A stretch of 64,000 nt of DNA from Girardinichthys multiradiatus (lineage: Eukaryota > Chordata > Actinopteri > Cyprinodontiformes > Goodeidae): the NCBI RefSeq assembly GCF_021462225.1, contig NC_061813.1, forward strand, positions 24,824,442 to 24,888,441, in the 5' to 3' direction. Position 1 is the first letter of the stretch. Each line of letters begins with the position of its first letter. Shown here one piece after another: positions 14,926 through 26,478 of this stretch. Below the pieces are notes generated by a model. The model did no database searches. It saw only the letters and a program-made list of their open reading frames with translations, and was not told the origin of the DNA. The translations under genes and the position numbers were made by a program.

Positions 14926-15092
14926 ATATTAGACGATTGGTCTGTTTATACCATATTTTAGGGAAAAAATGTAAAGCAGGCTTTCACATTGCCTTTGCAA
15001 ATATAACAGAACTCAAGTTCATGTTATTTTAGGCCACTGCACAGTCACCGGTTGCACTCCCTTATTATAGTTAAACGACTGTCATTAGAACT

Positions 15093-15093
<1 letters not shown>

Positions 15094-15129
<36 letters not shown>
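15094..15129. repeat. (AAT)n microsatellite
   Basis: A nearly perfect run of about 11 AAT units. Probably polymorphic and not associated with a gene. Confidence 0.95.
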
Positions 15130-15130
<1 letters not shown>

Positions 15131-15919
15131 TTAGAATTGGAATTAATGCAAATGGATTTAAAGAGATGTTAGACATTGAAACCACTTAACAGAAACCTTA
15201 ACCTGAATTTTATTCACATTCTACACAATATGAATATGAATAACCATGTAATGATAACAATACAAATATTATTAAACTACTGAGAGCTCAGATTTATTTG
15301 TTTACTTTTAACGCTGGTAAAGAGTGAGTGATGGGGTGAATGCACTCATAAATGGAAATTATTTCTAAGCATGTTGAGTCTGTCACAACTCTCAAGTCAA
15401 AACCTGGATGATTTTAGATGCGATAAAATTAAGAACTGAGTCTACCTTTTTTACTTCATTTTTTAGAACCAAAGCATATTATTTTAGAACAATGGGACAG
15501 GATAAATGTGTTTATCTCAATAAACTCAATTCTTTATTCACTGAATTGAGTGAAGCTGAGGGAAACAACTTCATGTTAATCACTTTTATTTAAGTAATGT
15601 AATACAACCCTGCACACATCAAATTGTACTATTCTACAACTGTAAAATATGTGTCACATTATTATATAAAGTATGACAGTTTTTTTATGCAGTGGATATG
15701 TTCAATAGCAACTCCCGCTTGCAGCCTTCTGTAACGTTTATCAGAGTCCAACAGCAAATATATGTAGAAAATCTGGCAATTTGACAACACAGATTTGGTC
15801 ATCGTAGGCGGCATATAGTTTGCTTACTCTCAGGACCGTCTTATGAGTCAGCTCCATTTTTTTCTGAATCTATAAATAAGAAATGAGCTGAAGAGTCTGC
15901 AGCCTGGATAGAAGTTGTC

Positions 15920-16170
15920 ATTCAAAGGTACAATCATGTGATAAATTTAGGACACCCTACAAATACTCATATACTCAAATACTCATATTAATTCTAATAT
16001 TGATTCCTAAAATTGTTTTTATTTACCTCTGGAATTAATATACTTTTTTTTTTTGCAGGTAAACCACAAAAATGGACCCCGTTTACCCAATAAACAAAAG
16101 ATTATTGGTCTTAAAGGCACCCTCCACACGGTAGAATTCACTCCCAAACCATAACACTTCCACCTCCACC
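15920..16170. mobile_element. Tc1/mariner-like relic (tentative)
   Basis: It begins 'aatcatgtgataaatttagg acaccct', which resembles the terminus of a fish Tc1/mariner element. About 200 bp of decayed interior follows, including antisense remnants near 16100-16170. The right end was not found. Confidence 0.3.
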
Positions 16171-18455
16171 TCCATGCTTTCAAAGGACATTAAAAGTAAC
16201 ATTAGAAAGATTTAGTGCATGTGTTATTCATTACAAATGTGACTTGTCTCTAGTAAAGTTTACTATCCAACATGGCTGTGTTCGAAATATTTATGAAACA
16301 GACATATACCCCCTTCCAAAAAACGTTTAACTTTGTTCCTTCTGACTTGGGAAAGCTGTTGAAATAAACTATTTATTATATTATTAACCATTACAAGAGT
16401 TGAAAATATATTTAATTGGGTTTTAACAGAAATAGCCAGCCAAGAAAGATAATGTGTAAATGATTACTTCTACTGATATAAACCTTCCTTTCACTCTATT
16501 ATCACACATTTAATATTATCTCATGTTAAGCTCACATAAACATTTATGAGGGTTATACCTGAGTAATGAAACAGCTGAAAAATGTATAACAGAGAATTTA
16601 AACTGGCCTGTACATGTTGATTATTGTTTAATGTTTCGGAAAACATAAAAAAATCTTTACATATTTAAAACCTGCTGTTGTATTGAGTAAAGCCCTAACA
16701 TCACCACCATTTGTTGTAAAAAACATTTGTTGTTAGCACTCTGAACCCTCTGCAATCATTTCATATCAGAAATAAGAAATAACAACAAAACAAATCTCAG
16801 AAAAATAATGCATTTCATTTGCTGCATTTCTTCTTCAGTTATTCTCCAGACAGCATCTGGGAGGAATATGAAATCTACCAACCATATTCATATAAATGGA
16901 AGTCTGTTCTTGTTGATGCTGCACTTCTGCAGACTCAGTGAGTTATCGCAGCTCTCATGGTCTTACAGCAGTTGGGCAAGATTAGTGGTTCAGGCAGGAA
17001 GAAACTAAAGACCTGTGACCCTAAGCTCATATGCAAACACATCCTATTCTTGTAAGACCAGTCAGTGAAGCTGCCAGAAATTACATCTGAGAGTAGGTAT
17101 AAAAGAGCTTTAAAAAGCAAAGAATTATCATCTTTTATATCCTGAAAACCTAAAAAACTTTAAGGCATGAAATACAGATAAATTACAACCAGTCTTGTTT
17201 TTTTAAAGCAAGCAATTTTAACACACACTTTCTGAAACACAAAGATCCTTTGGAGGCACAACTCTCTAAAACAGAAGATTACCATATATGGAACCGTGAA
17301 GCATGACTGCCTGTTGTAATAAGAAAGTGCATCGTATTCTTGACAGACAAGGACAAATATCTGATGGATGTATGGCTGGCAACGTGCAACACAGAGAGGC
17401 ATGGAGTGAGCACTCTTACCACAGAGATCCGGCTGTGTGGGAAAAAGTCGGTAAGATCCATAAAAATGAACAGGAGAAGAAGGTAGATTTATTCTCATCC
17501 ACTTAAAAACCAAAAACTGTCTTAATGTTCAAAACACTTGACCTGCATTGTCAAACAATTGCACACTTGGCTTCAAGTGAAGGAACAACCCATGGCTAAG
17601 GAACAAAGACAGATTATGCATCAGTAACTTCCCTTCCACCCATCACATGAATAGCATTAGCTTCAAAATACTTTTTTTCTATTCTGTGTTGCTATGTCTT
17701 ATGCCACTGCACTGCCCACTGATATAAATTATTCTGTTGCTAATAATAGGACAGCAGAAATGACATCTACCAGACAGCTGTGAGAAGTTTTGTTTTTTGA
17801 ATCACAATTTGTGTCACAGAGGCCTTTTACATTTCTGAGTAGGGTGCCGGCCTGCCAGGTCTCCAAATGACTGCCCTCAGACTTTATTCCTCCCAACTTC
17901 TACCTTTTAACTTGATATATAAAAAATCACCTTAGAATCTTTGCTATCACTACTTTTATCTTGGGTGGTCTTTGTTTTACGTATTGATGCCTGTGTTTAG
18001 TGTTGCATAACCTTACTCATCTTCAGCAATCTTTGGCAGCATGCTTGGCTGTCTTGTGCTTGTTTTCTGTACGTCAAGCCTTTTGTTCACATGTTTCTCA
18101 GACATGGAAGTATAAACTATCATGAACTAGAAACTTGAAAAGAACTGAAAGACAATAACTGTAAAAATAAAAATAAATGTCCCTCAAATGCACTGGATAA
18201 AAGTATACTAAACTGATATTTATCAATCAATATGAAACATCAATTCTGCTTCTTTTGGAAAATTTGGAAAATATGGAGAGTTGTGGAGCTAGGTCCATAT
18301 CTGTACCTCTATCCAAAGACAGAACACAGTTATCTCTGCATTTTGAGCTTCTAACTCCTGGAAAAACATAACCTTTCAGGACATGAAAATAACTCAGGAT
18401 CTATAAACAGGCTTACATTTATATAAGCAATGTTATAAAACAGTGAATTTCTTAC
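16171..18455. other. Intergenic stretch with one weak exon candidate
   Basis: Mostly featureless AT-rich DNA. On the minus strand, 17283-17360 is a 26-codon phase-0 segment flanked by a plausible acceptor (atccatcag) and donor (gtaatc), reading IFVLVCQEYDALSYYNRQSC then FTVPYM. I do not recognise it. It could be a chance open segment, or an exon of the same unknown minus-strand gene as 18456-18645. Confidence 0.25.
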
Positions 18456-18645
18456 CACACAGTCAAAGTGGGGAATTTTGACGCACAGGTAAAGGAGCAT
18501 TTGTGTATTGACAAGGATAGACAGATTTGTTTTCATGTGTTTGCAGTGCTTCAACCTGAACTGGGCAACTACTTTGACTTCTGGTTCAGGTTCCAGGAAT
18601 GGGTCACAGTGGATATTGTCACATGGATAAGCAGAAGAGCTCAGA
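18456..18645 (-). other. Putative exon of unidentified gene (copy 1 of a duplicated segment)
   Basis: On the minus strand from about 18629 the frame reads YPCDNIHCDPFLEPEPEVKV and continues open for about 58 codons to a consensus donor (TGTGTG|gtaag). A possible acceptor (ctgag) lies about 10 bp upstream. A diverged copy of the same DNA at 21611-21855 keeps the same frame for 35 codons, with about 20 of 33 aligned residues identical. That is the only support for coding. I do not recognise the protein. The duplication includes flanking non-coding DNA, so this could also be a dispersed repeat. Confidence 0.3.
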
Positions 18646-18755
18646 TTTATATTGAAAACATTTTATACATATTCCACATAAAGTAAAACTATTACAGCAA
18701 TGGCAGTCAAAAAAGAGGGACTGTAAAGCAAGGATCTACAAAATTATAGAATAAC

Positions 18756-19989
18756 ACTAAACGGTCAACATTGTCACATTGCACAGTAAAGAATCACATA
18801 AACATAATTTCCATAATTTATTGCTAATTAAATGAATTCATGCAAAACCAAAATGTTTTAACTCATGATTAAATGTCTTCAGTAATGACTGTTTGGTTGT
18901 TAGTAGAAATGCTGGGATTTTAATGTTGAATTTCCACAAAGAAACATATTTAGATGTCTAAAGCATTTTAAAAGGTACCCGCTTTCCTGACAAACAGCAA
19001 AACCACCACCATTAGTCTCAAACAGATGCAGACAAGTCAGATCACAGGTTTTTTTGTTTTTTTTTTCTGTTTTTTTATTGTGTTACTCCACCACTGGTAA
19101 GCAGAACTGACAAAGTTGCCAAACAGGAACAGAAGTAAAATGTTTGCATTGTTTTCATGTGTAAAAACTGAACAAAAAATTCAGGACTTCACTATGTGAA
19201 AAACAAAAAAACGCACCGGAGGGCAGGTTTTGTTACCGTCTTCTTATATTAAGAAATGTTTCCATATGCCGATTATTTTAGGGGAAGTCACAAAATCAAG
19301 ACCTGTCTCCATATCAGGTAGACTACTAGGCTCAACAGTACGGTCAAAATACTGTAGCTGAGGGGAATTTAATTATTATTCATGCTGCTTGTTTTTAACT
19401 CGCAATTAATTTATTTGACACGTATGATGAAAGGGTTTAAGCTAACATATTATGTTCAGTGTCGCTGTTCATTCATTTCATTCAACAATAAGATTCAACC
19501 TGAGTAAAGAACAAGGTATGTTCAAAGATCTTCTCTTTAAACTTTACATTTGTCAAACAAGGGTTCTGGTCACGTGTTGACCTACACTCATTACAGAATA
19601 TTTATTTTGAGCTTTTAAATATGCATTTGAACTGTTCTTTTTTCAGGCTGTATGGGTAGTAAAACACAGATCAACAGGCTTGTGGATTAATGCTGAACTC
19701 TTTTCTTGGCAGAACTTGAATAGCTAATTTAAACTAATTGGTTTTCAGACACCAACCTGGCCTTAAAGCATAGTCCATAAAGTTTTAGTGTATCATAGTA
19801 TGAGCTTCCCATAGATGTCTATTTGGTTATACCCAGGGTGCCTATACTGTTGTTACATTTGAGACTGAGAGAAGATTCCATGACAAATCTGAATATTTGA
19901 AGGCAATATAATTTACATTATATTACACAGCAATCCAGCACTAACGATGCATGATTTTATTCCTCTTTTTTGCCTTCACCTATACTGTG
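18756..19989. other. Non-coding stretch, nothing recognised
   Basis: AT-rich, with T-runs near 19050-19075. No conserved coding exon or mobile-element end was identified. Confidence 0.4.
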
Positions 19990-20145
19990 CATTGAAAGCA
20001 TGTCTTTTATTGGGATTTTATGTAATAGACCAACACAAGTTACCACATAATTGTGACCAGGAAGAAAAATGAAATGTGGTTTTTATTTTTTCATACACTA
20101 AAATCTCGAAAGTATGGTGTGCATGTATATTTAGCCCCCCAAGTA
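19990..20145 (-). mobile_element. Tc1-like terminal fragment
   Basis: The block 'ttttattgggattttatgta' followed by 'accaacacaagttaccacat' is the sub-terminal region of the Tc1 family also seen at 12145-12835 and 22075-22610. Only one end is present. It was probably truncated by the repeat that follows at 20146. Confidence 0.5.
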
Positions 20146-20400
20146 AATTATGTTTATTTAAGATTATAGAGCGCCAAATTACAGCAAAAGTCATGACCAC
20201 TTTACAGGGAGGAATAAAAAAAACATTTCTAAGAAAACCAGCAGATTAGATAAATTCTTCACTTTCAAGGAGTCCACCATCCTGAGAAATCACAGCGTGA
20301 CAGGTAAGAGAAACCACTCCCTTTTCAGCAGGTAGAAACCTCCAGCAGGAGCAGGTCTTAGGGTAGGCAGCCCTCTGCATCATGTGGCCGGGAGGTGAGA
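20146..20400 (+). repeat. Diverged copy of the 8489-8760 interspersed repeat
   Basis: It shares 'gtttatttaagattatagag cgcc', a 'aaaaccagcagatt' block and the same order of motifs with 8489-8760. The copy is shorter and more decayed. It has no coding content. Confidence 0.45.
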
Positions 20401-21610
20401 GGACAGGAAGACGCATTAAACATGATGTAGAAATCTAAATATGTGTTGTGTTACACATAAATTTGAAGGCTCATTCATAGACTGTCTACTAATGAGGATT
20501 AGAGTTAGACGATCAGGGCAGTGGGCTAATAATCCTTACACTTCCTTGTTAGTCAAACACAGGCCAAGGTGCTCAAGCTTTAAACAAAAAGGGCACAATA
20601 CCCTCTAGTGGTCTAACCTTGTTACTACACCATGAACCACTAGTTTAGGTCAGGTTATCTTAGGTATTACAGTTTTCACAAAACAAAATATGAAACAAAA
20701 TATAAGCTGTATACATAATTTAACATTTTATATATCTATATCTATATATAGATATAATTATTATCATCGCAAACAAGTAATTATAATAAAAAATGTAATT
20801 GGTAAAACATTAATATATAAAAAAGATTGGTAAGTAGTTGACTAACAACTATCACTAGTACTGTTACTGTTACTGCTACTACCGACATCACTAACCAGAA
20901 GATTAAGAATAAGTATATTTAAAAAATTGTTAATAGGCAAAAAAAAAATAATAATAAATAGAAACTAATTGGTACTACTTTCACCATCCATACTGCCACC
21001 TTATAAAATACATAAGAAAAACATAAACAACAATAATAGTAATAATACAAATAATATCAATAGCCTCACTGACACACAATCCTTTATAATGCCATTTATT
21101 TTGTTTCCATGTCCTTGACGAATAAACTTAAAATTTTTAAATATCCAGCTTTGTACCTTCTGCTGTTTTCTTTTCTTTGTTATCCTCTAGATGACCTTTA
21201 CAACTACACCAGCAAAACATTTTACAGGAAATTCTAATCTCTTAAATCAGCAGGTCTGCTAAAGGAGCTTTAAGGAAGGAACACTGGAAGATGCAGGTCG
21301 TCCACACACCATATGTAGATAACATCAGAATAAAAATGATAGCTACAAAGAAAGCATTTACCCATAACTGGTACAGCTCCCGTCTCCAACTATTGTTTGT
21401 CTAGCCTCCTTTATTTGCATCTTTATTTGGAAAGATTGTTTCATTAGGATTTACATGTTCAGATTTAGTAAGATCCATTTTAAGGCCTTGATAGATACAT
21501 GTATTTCTGTTTTGGAAGCCATTTTTTATTTGGGTCGCTTTATTTTTTTAAAATAACTATTGACTGCAGTGTATTTTGAAAAGACAAATGATGCACATAG
21601 ATATGGATCG
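20401..21610. other. AT-rich intergenic DNA
   Basis: It contains a (TATC/TATA)-type tract at about 20728-20765 and short (AAT)-like runs near 20945-21060. No gene was recognised. Confidence 0.4.
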
Positions 21611-21718
21611 TTATGTACACTTTAAGTGCTTATTGTGCTTTAGCCTGACCTCGGTGAAGACTTTGACGTCTGATTCAGGTTCCATTAACGGGTCAGAACT
21701 GTGGTCGTCACATGGATA
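21611..21718 (-). pseudogene. Truncated copy 2 of the duplicated exon-like segment
   Basis: The minus-strand frame reads YPCDDHSSDPLMEPESDVKV and ends at a TAA (21611-21613) after 35 codons, where copy 1 at 18456-18645 stays open to a splice donor. Identity to copy 1 extends into non-coding DNA up to about 21855. It is a segmental duplicate, probably non-functional, of unknown identity. Confidence 0.35.
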
Positions 21719-22074
21719 AGAAAAGGAGCTCAGATTATTATTGGAATTAGAATTAAACATTTTATATATATTCCATATATCCTAAAATCACTCCAGCATC
21801 ACCAGCCAAACAAACAAAGGGGATTGTAAAGCAAGCATCTACAAAATTATTGCTATTTTTTGCTCCCAATCCTTTCAGTCCTTCTAGGATTTGACTTTTT
21901 TCATTGTAATGCCAGCCAATAGTTATAGGTTAAAATATATAGTTTCTATCAGTTCCCAGACCATGTACCACACAAGAAAACAACATAATATCATTAAAGG
22001 TATTCTAGACATGAACCGGCATACAAACATACCCTCAATATCACACAAGCGTATGCGCCATGCCTGGAGCATTC

Positions 22075-22610
22075 AACTTTTGTCACATTTATTCACATTG
22101 CAACCACAAACTTCAATGTATGTGATGGAGCAACAAAAAGGTAGGTCATAACTGTAAGGTGGAGGAAGAATAATACAGGATTTTCATTTTTGTTTTGAAA
22201 AGTGTGGCGTGCATTTATATTGAGCCCTACTTGAAGCAACTACTTGTTGCTGCAATTATAGCTTCAAGTAACCTATTCTGGGCTGTATTTCTACCAACTT
22301 TACACATCAAGATAGTGAATTCTTTGACCGTCTTTCTTTGCAAAATAGCTCAAGCTTGGTCAGCAGTGGCAGTTTTTCAAATGGGCCATTGGGGCTGTTG
22401 CTCAGGGCAGCATTAGAAAGGGGGTTGATTGTTTAGGGGGTGGCAGAAGGAGGGTCTCTTCCAGAGCATCACTCAGGCAAGAACCGCCACCGTTGGTATG
22501 ACTGGATGAAAAGCGTCTGTGAACATCACGTTTGAGGTGTTACCACAGATACGTTATTTAAATTGGGTCTGGACCTTGACAAGAACATTCTAAGTCGTAA
22601 TACGGTCTTC
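22075..22610 (-). mobile_element. Tc1-like transposon relic
   Basis: This decayed copy belongs to the same Tc1 family as 12145-12835. It retains the sub-terminal block near 22090-22215 (ending 'gtggcgtgcatttatattg') and antisense traces of the N-terminal half of the transposase (for example 'caaaatagctcaagct' at 22341). No catalytic region survives. Confidence 0.55.
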
Positions 22611-23684
22611 TATAATCTTTCATTTTTAAAAAGTCAATATAAATTTGTCATTTACTACTTTTTTTAAAGAGCTTTAGACATTCTGAATGTTATTGCATAG
22701 AAATCCCTTCGACTGTGACCAGCAGTAAAAGACGTTTTACGTCCTACAGCAGCTGCTATTTAGTGATAACAGCGAACAACACAAACTGCAGGCAATTACT
22801 GAAAACCTTTCAAATCTGATGCACATATTTTCCAGTAATTGCCTGCTCTTTTCTAAAACACACTTTTTGAGATTTAAATGGGCTTGCGGTAAAAGATTAA
22901 GTGAGATTGAGAAAAAATATATATTTTTAATGATTTCAGTATAGTTTCTAAAAAAGGTTTTCTAAACAAAGTGAGCATCTGTTGTTTCTTGCTGTCAATT
23001 TTACTGTAATGGAGGAATTTTAATGTAAGTCATTTTGTTCCTCATTCAGTTCTCTACATCTGTTTTGTTGTTTCTGTATATTTAAGGTCCTCACATCTGA
23101 AAACTTTGAATTTGAAAGACTAATATAATATAATATAATATAATATAATATCATGTTTATAAGCCGTCTAGTGTACTGATCCATATATTGCAAAAGCCAT
23201 CAACTAAGTATTATTGTAAAGTAGCATTAATAGGGGATATATTTCATTTAAAACAGCCTGATATTTTGTCATAAGACTATGGACCTGGTGACTTTTTTAC
23301 ATAATACTTATTTTAACATCATGTTACACGTCTTCAACACATAGTTTTTTCCATCCATATCTGCAGTTTTTCCCCCAAACCCTAATTCAAGTAACAGAAT
23401 ATGAACACATTTTCAACAAAAACGTTTTTGAACAATATTTGATTTTTCCTTTTTGCAGTTTCTCACAGACTTCAGAAAAGAACCTCAGCACAGTGATCTC
23501 ATGTATATATTTATTTTTAGCGCATTTTCATCATCCCTGTCCAATGTTTGACATGATAATCACAGCTTTTAACACGCCAAGGAACATACATGTAGACAAC
23601 TTTGTCAGGGTAACAAAACAAAGTATTTTAGCTGTAAAGCAGAAATCTGGAGAAAGATGAAACAGGTTGTATTTTCCCCCATTA
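22611..23684. other. Intergenic DNA downstream of the stefin cluster
   Basis: A pentanucleotide (TAATA)n microsatellite, about six units, is at 23121-23151. No gene was recognised otherwise. Confidence 0.45.
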
Positions 23685-24591
23685 TTAAGAGTTAACAGGT
23701 ACGATAATGTCATCTTTTTTGTGGTGTTGTTCAACTTTCTCCACTGTTGTCTTCATCTCTCCTTGATCAGAAACGGTTTGTTGGAACAGAACATGGAAAT
23801 ATTCAGGTTCTCCCACACAAACCTGTAAATTGGAGAAAAGAGAATCGCATATCTGTTTATTGTATAGAACTACTTCTTTATCTGATTTTTTAAATATTGT
23901 TATTTATTCATATGTGTTTGAATAGATTGGTATATTACAGATTGGTATATGATTACACTTTACTCTAATTAGTACTAAATAATGTAAAATAAAATCAGAG
24001 TTTCATTCACCTTGACTTGGTAGGTGGCGAAATGTAAACTCTTGAATTCTCTTGAAAAAAAATATGCAGCCTCACTCCTCTGTCATGTCTTACGTAACCA
24101 AACCTACTGGTTCCTTTGTCTGAGGTCCTCCATAACACTTAGTTCATTTCCTGAGAAAGGAGCGGTTAAGCCTGAAGTCATTCAGGTGTAGAGATTAGAC
24201 TGATGCAATGTATTCGTTAACAGATCTTCTGAGAGTTTCTGTCTTTCACAAATCAAAAAGTCTAATAGTTACCATTGTGTTCACTAGCAGCTCTGCATCA
24301 CTGTCGCTTAGGCAGAAATGGGTGTGTTTCTAAAATCATTGAAAATCTTTTCAGTAAATCACTTCAAACATCAATTATAATTTTATACAGCAGCTGACAA
24401 ATATTGAACAATAGTGACTTAATCATGTAAGAGCTGTAAGTAGGTCTTACATCTGAAATAATGTCAAGTTTTTCTGATATTTGCTGAATAATTGTCGTAG
24501 ACATTATCAGGCCCAAATAATCAGGCCTGATGCCCCAGAATAAATCTGCTGTGCCCCAGTAAAAGTTCCAGATCATGTCACTGAAACTCAT
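23685..24591 (-). pseudogene. Cystatin-B (stefin)-like gene, decayed copy
   Basis: The clearest part is the last exon, 23685-23822: 45 codons plus TAA after a consensus acceptor (atttacag). It reads VCVGEPEYFHVLFQQ and ends VPVNS, aligning with exon 3 of the two intact stefins nearby. The end of exon 2 is recognisable before a donor at 24011 (reading EFKSLHFATYQVK). A full 34-codon exon 2 would include in-frame TAG and TGA codons. A phase-0 first exon could be 24451-24591, ending in a good donor (GAT|gtaag), but its homology is weak. The inhibitory QVVAG-type hairpin is missing. I read it as a pseudogene, though a shortened exon 2 starting near 24079 could keep a frame open. Confidence 0.55.
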
Positions 24592-25928
24592 ACAGTTTGT
24601 CTTCTTTTAAAAACTTTCTTAGACAAGCATGAAGGAATGAAATCTGCCCTTATTTATTGGTCATTTAAGCAGGATAAAGCTAAACACAGCTAATTCTTAA
24701 TAAACCACCAATTATTTGAGCAGAAACAGGAGAAAACAACCTGCTGGAAATGACAAAAGTAAAAGAGGAAAAAATAGATTTATGCAATGATCTGCATCGA
24801 ATATATTTTTAAATTAGAATCATTTTTCCAAGCAGTATGTATAATCTTTTGGTTAATGGTTTTTAGATTCCTCCAACATTATTGGCTTTACAGAAGTTAA
24901 TAAATATGAGAATGAACTCTGACCAAGAAGAATAAAAATATTTTGAATCTGTTTATTTATTCAAAGCAAGTCAAACGTTGATTTTCTTTTCTTAAACAGC
25001 AGAAAACAACAGCAAAGTCAGCAATGTTTTTTATTTTCAGAACCTTTAGAATATGTCATAATTACATGTTCAAAAACCTTTGTGTCAGAAATTAGTCAAA
25101 CTGTCTATTTCAACTCTATGTGAGGAAAAGGAAGTTTAACAAAAAGCTCAGTTATACTAAAACCACCTGAAGCCAGTTATTATAGATCATTTAGATCATA
25201 TAGTAATTTGTAAAACAAGAAACATTTTTCTACCAGTATTTCTAGCATCTTAAGTCATAAAATTGTGATTTTTAATGATTTTTTGTAATATTTATTACAA
25301 AATAAATTGTCTGGTCCATGCATTTTGAGCAGTGGCAATAATATAGAGAAATTGAACTGGATTAAGCAGATAGCTTACACTAACAGATATAGCAGCAAGC
25401 TTTCAGATTTGCTTATGAGGTTGTATGGGATATGATTTGAGGCAAGTGGCCGGGGGGTGGGGGTTGTGCCCCGGTACAGCATTATGTCCAGAAACGCCGC
25501 TGATATTGGTGCAATATTTTAATATTGTACAAAGACTTCTTAAATCTTGGATCATTAAACAAGATTCTGACTCTAACTGCTTGTTGCTGAAAATCATCCG
25601 TGAACCAAAAGTTGCACATTTTAATGTCTAGTCCTCTTTAAAACATTTAATTAGATTTTTTTTTAACTTGTTCAGAGGCATGAGTGCGGTATTATTTCAG
25701 CTCTAATATGTTTCTAGTTTAATATAATATTTTGCATATTTTAAAGAAATAGAACATGAGAGCAGAAATTTAACATCCAAAGTTGATTTATTGAATGTAT
25801 GTTTTTATATTTGCAGCACATCTAATGTTGTAACAAACATTATTGCAGTTAACTCTCAGAATAACAACACAGTATATTTTAGCTGGGAAGCAGCGTCCTG
25901 GAGGAAGGTGAAGCGAACTGTGTGGTCT
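24592..25928. other. Spacer between the two minus-strand stefin copies
   Basis: AT-rich. A GC-richer patch near 25440-25500 has no recognised function. No exon was identified. Confidence 0.4.
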
Positions 25929-26478
25929 TTAGTTGTTGTGGTCAAAAGGTTCGAGAAGATCATTCCATTTGTGGTTTTGTTGCACTCCCAGCACTTCAAT
26001 GTTCAGATAACCAGTGGAACCACATGCATCTGTGACCCATAGATGGAGGTAATCATCTCCAACATAAACCTGCAGGAAAAACACAGAGAAAAGTTTTAAT
26101 TCATATGTGTTTTTGTTTTTTATTCATTACTGAAAGTCTCCAAGAAACAACAAATCAAAAATAAAGTTTTTCCCTCTTTTAGGATAATGACAAAAATGAA
26201 ATAACTGATTCTTACCTTGAAGATATAGTGTTGAACAAGCAGGTTCTTTACTCTGTAAAAGACTGCTTTGTATTTATCATAAACCCTCCCGGTCTTTTCC
26301 TCAACGTTCCTAATTACCTGAATAATAAAAAATCAAAACTTTAAATACAGAATGAGAGTGTATGTCTGTAAAGTTTGAAGGAATAAATGAATCAAATGAA
26401 TCTCACCTGATCACAAATTGTCTGAATGTGGTCAGTAGCAAAGTAGGTTTTTGACCATTCTCCCAGTGGGACATCCAT
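25929..26478 (-). CDS. Cystatin-B (stefin)-like protein, three exons
   Basis: Exons on the minus strand are 26478-26407 (24 codons), 26317-26216 (34 codons) and 26069-25929 (46 codons plus TAA). All junctions are phase 0 with consensus GT-AG sites, giving 104 residues, the normal stefin size. The exon lengths and phases match the plus-strand copy at 34975, whose middle exon is also exactly 34 codons. The third exon starts VYVGDDYLHLWV, like the VHVG-DD-(Y/F)-VHL strand of cystatin B. Stefins are cytosolic inhibitors of papain-type cathepsins and lack a signal peptide, as here. Oddly, the QVVAG hairpin that enters the protease cleft is replaced by KNLLV, and the usual N-terminal glycine region is altered. 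The protein may therefore be intact but not a classical inhibitor. No symbol is assigned because orthology within the cluster is unclear. Confidence 0.78.
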
